From the NCBI RefSeq assembly GCF_037975245.1, contig NC_092563.1, positions 4,957,501-5,021,500 of the forward strand: a stretch of 64,000 nucleotides of DNA, written 5' to 3'. The DNA is from Apostichopus japonicus. Lineage: Eukaryota > Echinodermata > Holothuroidea > Aspidochirotida > Stichopodidae. Both the position numbers and the translations under genes were made by a program. Shown piece after piece: positions 56,918-64,000 of the stretch (within the stretch, counting starts at the first letter, position 1; each line of letters opens with the position of its first letter). Below the pieces are notes generated by a model. It saw nothing but the letters and a program-made list of their open reading frames with translations. It did not search any database and was not told where the DNA came from.

Positions 56918-59900
56918 CTGCAAGCATCAAAATACAAAGGGTACAACCTCAACACCGGTTAACTCTACGATGGTTACTAAACCCCACCCGGTTTTTTTAA
57001 CCCTCAGGTGGGCATTGGGTGGGGTAAACAGATGGCCCTTAGTGTCCCAGACGATGTTTATCAGACTGCACACATGGATGATGGATTCAGTGATTCTTGA
57101 AAAAATTTGAACACTGCAACATTCGTTCAGTTTGGAGTTTATCTCGAAGAAAAAAACGCAATTTGCATCGCATTCGTTACTTTGTAAAACGCAACTAACC
57201 ACCCTTTTCCTACAAGAGTCACATCCAAAAATCCAACCTCTTTTACACAAAATGAAGTCATTACCACCGAAGAAAAAATTCTACTCAGAATTTGTTTCCG
57301 TATCCGCAGAGCACAACAACATACATCGACTCTTGCACACTGACACTTTTCTCCACCAGATGGAAGAAAAGCTAATGTATCGCCTCATCAAATGTTTCTA
57401 GTATAACCCTCTCCCTCCCGTCACTCTCCTGCCCCATCTGTTCCTGAAACCTTTACAAATTCTTTTACGGCCATTATCAGTATCATGAGCCCTGGAAGGA
57501 CAGTTTAATTATCTAGTTTAGTCATCCATGTAGGGCTGTGAGTTTTCGTTTAAAGACCTAAACGTTTAAACGGCCGATTTTTCGTTCCTTTAAACGAATA
57601 TCGCGAGAAAACGCCGAGTATAAAGGCGTGGGGTCCAGGGGACCGCCCTAGGGCCCTGGTGGGGCGAAGACCCCGGAAAAGGAAAGGGAATTTTTTGCGT
57701 GTCTGGCGATAAAAAAATTTGCAGTTGAGGATGCAAAATACTGACAACTTTTTGAATTTAAATTGTCACAAAGCTGATGAAAAATTTTAAATGACAAGTT
57801 AGAGTAGCTGTATTATGTTATAAAATGAAAAGAGATTTAATCTGTTTTACAATCTTTAAAAAGTTTAACTTACAGAACCTCCGATATTATGAAACAAAAA
57901 ACGTTCGGCAAAGCCGAACAATGAATAGCGCACACTAAACGTACATCAATTTACAACTGCAGTACGGTTTAACCTAACTTAAATACTACGGTAGGATACT
58001 GTATATGTGCTCAGAATTTACCCAGGTACATTGCCAAACAACTGCGCGCTCATCCCCTGTCTAACACCTGTTTGTTAACGTTTTTGGCACGTTTCCAAGA
58101 AACGTTTCATAGGGTATTCCCCATGATACACGAGGCACAGTTCATACATGCAGCACACTTAAGATATCAAGCTATGGTCATCTTTATGAAAGTAAACCTT
58201 GTAATAAAATATGTTTTAGGCCACACGGCATGATTAACTAATGCTAAACATTATTTCCATGTTCTTGTAGAAAACGTCAAGTTCGCAAAATACAATTGGT
58301 TGTGTTTTTGTAGTTACGTGAGATCCGTAACAGACGAGGTGGTTAGGCTATTTGCTATACACTTAACTGTGGTAGGACATTTTTTCCGTATTTTTGGAAA
58401 TTCTAGAAAATACTTTCTTTTCCCCCGCTTAACACCAGATGTGGTCTTACGGTTTATTCATAAATGGGTGTACTAGAGCCTTGTTTACATGACATTAGTT
58501 GCATTTAGCACGATTTGCCAGTTTCGCGTGAATTTTTCGAAAGTGTTTTGCTGGATCTTTCGTAAAATTTGAAAGGTGTACCAACTTACTTTTCGTACAC
58601 AATTGGTAATTTCTCTACTGATTTTCAGAGTTTTTTTTTTTTATGATCTCCAGTCGATAAATTTCCTTTGATCATGTATTTGAACAACTATTACCAAGTC
58701 GAGTATTCCACCCGGTATTGTCTGGTCGGAGAGTTCAACGTGATGGACAGGGATTGTAATCATTTCCATCGAACATGCATTGACTGGATTATCTGCGCCA
58801 CCGCTGTCGGCTCGATATAAAGTACACTTGTGCCGCGAATCAGGAAGTTTTCACAAAGGATTACAGCGTTCAAGTTTAAGCCATTCATATTGCCGGATAC
58901 ATCGGGGGGGGGGGACAAAAGTAGGATTACTTTCGCGGTTTATGATTCGACTGATCGTAAGTTGTTTTATTTCACGTAGTAGACAAAATAAACACGGGAA
59001 TGGATACGCGATTTTTGCCAATAATTTAATTTTCAGTTGATATCATAGTTTCGTTTAAACGTTCATCAGGTTTTATTAAACGTTTAAACGATGTTTCGTT
59101 CGTTTACACGTTTAAACGTGTAAACGGCACAGCCCTACATCCATGACCTCGAGATTGAGTTCTGAGGATCTTTTGGTCACTTTCAGCAATCTCAAAACTA
59201 TTTTGAGAGATATGGAGGACCTTTACGAGGGTCCCATATAATAATGTATTCTAGCACTGCTAAGTGCCCCCATTACTTTTGGAGGTCTTACGGTAACCTA
59301 CAGGAATTTGAAAAGTGTGGGATTGATAATCAATCATAATCACTCAACGTGGAAAACATTTATGAGCTTTTTTCCCACAGGAGGAACGAACCAAAAGGTA
59401 TGGATAAGAAAAGACAGTGAACTTTCAAGAAATAATAAATAAATTTCACTCCTTAAAGAAACTCAAACGTTGTTTTTGTGAAGTACCAACCTTGGACAGA
59501 CTCTTCTTTATCTAACCAAAGCTAACGATCAGAATACACAGTGAACTTTCAAGAAAGGAGTTTCACTCCTTATAGATAATGAAACGTTGTTTTTGTAAAG
59601 TACCAACCTTGGACGGACTTTTCTGTATCATGTACCTCATGACTGTGGTAGGGCTGTCCACTCCCGGGTGGCTGGGAGCCTTCTTGTGTGGAGACACGTA
59701 CAGTTCATGCTTCCGGGAGACTTTGCGTGGAGAGGTGTGGTGAGCCCGCATTTTAGGAAGCGGGGACAGAGGAGGCTCGTTTTGGTTGCTGGTCAGGGGG
59801 TCCCGTCCCGACTGAAACTTCTTGGCATAGTCGTTCATGTGTTTGACGTACACCTGTGAAGACAAAATATAAGAGCAAGAACTACGTTTGTAAATCTGAA

Positions 59901-62900
59901 ACTAATAGTCCAGAGGTAAACTTTTGACTCTTAGCTGATAATAGACTTAAGAGGACTGTCACCTATGGTGAGATACGTGTTCAACTCTTAACAGATCGTT
60001 ATTCAAGCAAATCTTTCACTTTGCTGAATTTTTCAACATACTGGTTGGACGATAGAGCAGATCGTTATTCAAGCAAAATCTTTCGCTTTGCTGAAGTTTT
60101 CAACATACTCGTTGGACGACATTATTCAAAACAAACTGTTTCGCTCTGTTTAATTTTTGAACATACTCAGTGATAGATTGGGTCGCATGCTAACTTTTAA
60201 TTGAAGGCGTGAAATTTGCACAAAAGGTAATTTTTATCTGTGTCACATAATAATCATAATAAGTGTCACATAATAAGTCACATAATAAGTCTGTGTCACA
60301 TAATAAGTCACATAATAATCAGACGACTCCTGAGGACAATAAACTGCAAGGTTTTATTTTAAGACTTGTATAAGTCTAAACATGAGACCACTGAGCACCC
60401 GATCTTCCCAATCAACAAAACCCAACATTGGCTCACATTCATGTAACACTTGCTTTTCAATTTTTTACCATACAAATATATCCCCCCAAAAAGAAAGAAG
60501 AATTTAATGCAGTGTTTTAGACCTTACAAACAGCTGTGGGTACCACCTGCTAGGGAAGTGTGATAGGTCCACGCAAAAAATGTTATTGTCCCTTCTTGAA
60601 AACTTCACAAAAAGCGAGCGACTTTGTCGACAGCTTTGATGCAGTAGACTAACAATGGAACTGAATATTCAAAGATATTCAGGGAATACTTTAGCGTTCA
60701 AAGTTTGTGTAGTAGTCTTGAAGACTCTTTGCACTTTGGGTCCTATGCAATACTATGTGTTTCCTATGTACACAACCTGCCATTCATCTTTGCATTCTGT
60801 ATAGCAATCTGACCATTTTGCATAGCATTTTGCGATAAGATACTGGATGAATAAATCTTTCCCTAATATTGGATGGAGGGTTTAAATCATACTGCAAACT
60901 TCCACATTCCGCTTTTTGACAAGATTTATTTCCCAAACCATGTAGCAAAGTGCAAGTATATATTTATCACTCTTGTCGCGAGTAAAACACTTCAGTTTTT
61001 TGAAGTTCCCTCTCTATAACTTACAGAGTTGTAGAATGCCACTAGATCGCCCCTCTCCTCGTTTTCAAACGACGAGCTCGTACCGGACATCCTGGTCGGT
61101 GTGGGCGGCCCACTGCTGGCAGCTTTCAAGTTTGCACTTCGACTTCTTCCTGATTGATGTGCAAGAGATGACAAAAATGATCGTTAAAAACAGGAAAAAA
61201 AAAAATGGAATTTATAGCAGATGATGACAGCTATTTTCTTCTGACATAGAATACAGAGGTAGTAGGTGGCTCAGAGTGAGTTTGATTGAATGCTCATCTG
61301 GTATGATGATCTCTAAGGTAGTTTGGACCATCCAAAAAACAAACCACAGACAGCACTATCATTGGAGACAAGCACAGACATTCGTAAAGAAAATTGGCTG
61401 TGGACAGAGAAAAACAAAGTCAAATTTGGACCCTACCAGCTGCTGCCGGAGCACAGTTTGACCTTAAAACTGAACAAGACTTATTTAGCTAAGGAATATA
61501 TGGATATTTTTTTTCATGGGGGGGGGAGAAGGCGGGGGGGGGGAATTAGATACCTTACAATAGCATACTGCCTTATACATCATTAAAGCCTTAACACCAA
61601 TCAGGAAAAATCACGTTGTCTACTTTGTTTAGATCTTGCGGGGTTATTGTGAGTGTGCGGCATCTGAGAGGAATCATCGAAGCCTTAACAGATCTCTGCC
61701 TATTTACCTTTCTGTTTCTCCGGAGTTTGTGGTAGCGTCTTTTCTTTTCTGGTGGTAGCGCCCCCTTTCTGAGGCGACTCGTTCTTGCTGAGGAGCACGC
61801 TGCGGTAGACGTGGCTGACTGCCTGAGGCTGACGACGGTAACACTTCATAATGTTTTGAAAAGAGTTGGGTTGATCCGTCACCTGTGAGTCACAAAATAT
61901 GGGATGCGGATGAAATCGAAGGGTTGTTAGGAAATTGTCCTAAACTAATTCGCAGTCAGTTTTCTCTTCTACCAGTGACTTATACAAAGACTAGACCTAC
62001 CGACAGAATGGTTTACAGTCGGTTGTAGGATGAAAAGACACAACTTGAGACTGAGATATTTTTTGAGACTTAAGATCGACACAAAAATTGGAAATTTTAT
62101 CGATGAAATCTTGCAGATGGTGTAGAGAGGAAGAGAGGATTAAACTGATGGGATTATTTTTTTTGGCAAATTAGAGAGTCATTCCCTTGGGTCTTTTGAC
62201 TTACTCTGCAGATGATGTAGATGGAACAGAGGAGTAACTGATCGATGTTTCGGTCCTTCATCATGTTGATGTGGTTCACCAGACAATGCTCCAGACAGGT
62301 CCAGATCTTCCTCCTAAGCTCCTCGCTGATGCTCAGCTTGGCGCACATGTCCCGGAGACGGATATTCAGAACGTGATATACCTGAGGGAGAAGATATATA
62401 AAAAAAAAAACTCTAGAAGTGAGAAAAAGCTGGAATCGTAAACCTCCGTCGTAAATCTCCGTCGTAAACCTCGTGTTATTTGTGACCAAGAGGTGTAACA
62501 TCCACGTCCGACCTTAGTACCCCTCCAATCTTAATTAACCTCAGAAAAAACTAGGTGGTTGCAAACATTTGGCAATACCTCAAATTAGTGATTTATGAAA
62601 ATAAGGTTTTACTCCATGACAGAATAGATTTGGCATCACATAGTTGAATGTAATGGTTCTAATGTAATATTTTCCAAACTTGTGAATGTCACGCCCAACT
62701 TCGTCAACAAGTTATCTGTTCCTGTAATGACTTTTGTGTACTGAACAGGTTTCTCCTTCAAGTCTCTTGTATGTGATTTTAACGATCGAGCAGATGTTGA
62801 CAAATTCAACGAATAATGCAGCTTCAAAGGATGTCACCTTCTGAGGGTTTTGTTGTCCGATGACCTGATGTATGGTCTGGTCCCTAATATGTGCCCTCAA

Positions 62901-63599
62901 CTGTGTAGCATGCAAGCACCAACATCACATAATGCAGCGTAAAGGGTGTTTCCTCTGTTTCATTTTAATTAAACTGATCAAACCCTGGGACACGTCCACC
63001 AGTTCGCCAGGATATAGTGTTTCTTGTTGAGGTGACCAGGTTTCTTTTCTTGGGGTGACCAGTGGAGAATTGGCAATTAGCTAATATGATTTGCAATGAA
63101 TGGTATATAGATATATGTATATAAATATATACATATATACATACATATATGTATAAATACATATGCATATTGGGCAAGGGACAAGGACCACATAAAGTGC
63201 TGCACATTTCTTTCAGCATACAAGGTATAAAGATTAAAATTTTGCGTCAAGTAACAGAAACACGATTATCCGAGGAACAACTAGTCCATCCTTGGACCTA
63301 CGAATATGGAATATTTTTGTCTTTTCTATGATTTCCCCTTTTAATATGCCTTTGAGGAACACTTTTTACCTTTCTAAAAAACATTCCCAATGATCCGGTC
63401 CTCTTTGGTTTAATGTATGACGATGATAAGGTTTGTTGCTGGGTTACCGTCTCTGTGGGTAGGGTGTCGCCTCCTTTTGACTGAGGTATCACGGTGGTTG
63501 AACCGCCCTGTTGTCCCCCCGTTGTGACCAACAGGAGCTTCTGACCGGGTTCAGCTATTCGAATAGGACTATGAATAGTTCTTATGTTCCCATCTTTAT
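56735..63599 (-). CDS. RBL1/RBL2 (p107/p130)-like pocket protein, C-terminal six exons (partial gene)
   Basis: Retinoblastoma-family transcriptional repressor that binds E2F4/5-DP and, as part of DREAM, MuvB. Exons 5' to 3': 63599-63370, 62381-62205, 61882-61708, 61149-61025, 59853-59608, 56917-56735; all GT-AG, phases agree, 377 residues to the TAA. Numbered within this part: linker 1-60, start of pocket B at IKPKRTGSLGMFFRK (about 62-76), RLRDMCAKLSISEELRRKIW and MMKDRNIDQLLLC (exon 2), SFQNIMKCYRRQP and SHVYRSVLL (136-166), a Ser/Thr-Pro-rich insert of about 55 residues inside pocket B, EERGDLVAFYNS (224-235), then a C-terminal tail with SP sites at 265, 276, 289, 302 and 314 (possible CDK targets) and VVKRLQNLQ near the end. 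The B-pocket insert and the tail are p107/p130-type, not RB1-type. N-terminal half and pocket A lie right of the window. Confidence 0.93.
57531..59137. mobile_element. hAT-like element in the last RBL-like intron, with 8-bp target duplication
   Basis: 1607 bp. Termini TAGGGCTGTG and CACAGCCCTA are perfect 10-bp inverted repeats. CATCCATG flanks it exactly at 57523-57530 and 59138-59145. Both ends carry clustered GTTTAAACG words (57548-57594 and 59052-59126), as expected of subterminal transposase-binding sites. Interior frames are short and unrecognised, so it is non-autonomous or dead. Confidence 0.87.
59415..59629. repeat. Tandem duplication overlapping an RBL-like exon end
   Basis: CAGTGAACTTTCAAGAAA at 59415 recurs at 59539; TTTCACTCCTTA, AACGTTGTTTTTGT and AAGTACCAACCTTGGAC follow in both. 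Copy 59539-59629 includes the last 22 nt of the exon and its donor; copy 59415-59513 is wholly intronic. Confidence 0.8.
59608..59853 (-). CDS. RBL-like exon, C-terminal tail
   Basis: VYVKHMNDYAKKFQ closes pocket B; PPLSPLPKM, TSPRKVSRKHELYVSPHKK and SPTTVMRYMIQKSPSK match the conserved p107/p130 tail. Donor AAG|GTTGGT is weak, and a near-copy of it lies 117 nt further into the intron. Confidence 0.94.
59992..60175. repeat. 66-bp tandem repeat in an RBL-like intron
   Basis: CAGATCGTTATTCAAGCAAA starts units at 59992 and 60058; a third, more diverged unit from about 60121 keeps TTCGCTCTGTTTAATTTTTG and AACATACTC. Confidence 0.8.
60238..60322. repeat. Short tandem repeat of GTCACATAATAA
   Basis: Five or so units, period 13-17 bp, in the same intron. 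Confidence 0.8.
61025..61149 (-). CDS. RBL-like exon, insert and pocket B end
   Basis: RSRSANLKAASSGPPTPTRM followed by EERGDLVAFYNS. Acceptor ATCAATCAG, donor TCT|GTAAGT. Confidence 0.92.
61708..61882 (-). CDS. RBL-like exon, pocket B and insert
   Basis: Starts VTDQPNSFQNIMKCYRRQPQ, continues SHVYRSVLLSK, then enters a charged insert with SP and TP sites. Donor G|GTAAAT. Confidence 0.94.
62205..62381 (-). CDS. RBL-like exon, pocket B core
   Basis: 59 codons, phase 0 both ends. VYHVLNIRLRDMCAKLSISE, LRRKIWTCLEHCL and KDRNIDQLLLCSIYIICR: strongest family match in the window. Donor AGA|GTAAGT. Confidence 0.96.
63095..63170. repeat. TA-rich microsatellite
   Basis: ATATATGTATATAAATATAT-type sequence in an RBL-like intron. 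Confidence 0.8.
63370..63599 (-). CDS. RBL-like exon with pocket B start
   Basis: Acceptor ATTTTCAG, donor AAG|GTAAAA. Encodes a spacer-like Gly/Gln/Thr-rich segment and then KPKRTGSLGMFFRK, which matches the KRTGSLALFYRK-type opening of pocket B in p107. Confidence 0.9.
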
Positions 63600-64000
63600 C
63601 TGAAAATGTCACAGCCATACAAAGAAACGTAAAACAAAGCATTAACAAACAGTTACCCCCCAAAAAAATGATGTGAAAACTTGAAGACTAATGTGACGAT
63701 ATTTTCCTTTTTATGGCAACAACATTGACTATTCCAGCAACAAAAATCATACAAAGATCATTTGTTAAGTTCTTGCATCAAAACTTATCGAATATTAACT
63801 TAACTATCATGATTCAAAACACAATTTTGTTTGGTAGTTTGTTATTGTTTCTTTCTCCTCCTTCCTTTGCAACTCTCAAAGGAGTTTTTGCCATATTTTA
63901 TCATTAATTGTTCAATTTTGGCAGACTTAAGAAGAAAACATGATATTTTTTTGTTCAGGTGGCTTAACTCCTTCCTTTCTTGAATGAGTTGCATTAAATA
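63600..64000 (-). other. Intron of the RBL-like gene at the window edge
   Basis: Lies upstream of the exon beginning at 63599, which starts with two bases completing a codon, so at least one more exon must lie further right. No exon recognised here. Confidence 0.6.

Noticed and set aside
57531-59137. Coding exon or gene inside the RBL-like intron
   Set aside because: The frames are short and unrecognised, and the whole segment is bounded by transposon termini and a target duplication.

Overview
The window is eukaryotic nuclear DNA. Genes are split by spliceosomal GT-AG introns, coding density is low, and the non-coding DNA is crowded with microsatellites, G-rich tracts and short non-autonomous DNA transposons. 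Gene content (a light-chain amino acid transporter, CTU2, a Trapped-in-endoderm/GPR84-type receptor and a p107/p130 pocket protein) together with the repeat style fits a marine invertebrate deuterostome. An echinoderm, probably a sea cucumber, is my best guess, but this is inference from remembered repeat style and not proof.

Layout. (1) Positions 1-14075, minus strand: the first two coding exons of an SLC7-family light-chain transporter, separated by an 11.4-kb intron. The rest of the gene lies beyond the left edge. The intron and left flank carry three copies of a MITE with TTAA target duplications. (2) Positions 14076-18462: a head-to-head intergenic region holding a 1.4-kb hAT-like element with a perfect 8-bp target duplication. 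(3) Positions 18463-26283, plus strand: a complete 13-exon CTU2 gene (tRNA wobble-uridine 2-thiolation), 470 codons. Its 56-nt first coding exon is too short to stand out as an open frame. (4) Positions 26284-45229: about 19 kb in which I recognise no gene. It holds nested hAT-like MITEs (28-40 kb) and a 24-bp perfect palindrome flanked by direct repeats. (5) Positions 45230-46327, plus strand: an intronless class A GPCR of 365 residues with NRY in place of DRY. (6) Positions 46328-56734: about 10 kb without a recognised gene, including a degenerate satellite-like array at 50.8-52.5 kb. (7) Positions 56735-63599, minus strand: the last six coding exons (377 codons) of an RBL1/RBL2 (p107/p130)-like pocket protein. 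One intron holds a 1.6-kb hAT-like element with a perfect 8-bp target duplication, and one exon end has been partly duplicated into the adjacent intron.

The four genes are not an obvious functional unit; this is ordinary metazoan synteny. Among the findings, the transposon material offers most of the novelty: three hAT-like elements whose termini and 8-bp target duplications can be read exactly, a TTAA MITE family with one insertion whose empty site can be reconstructed, a repeat core shared by six positions across several elements, and a minimal palindromic element.
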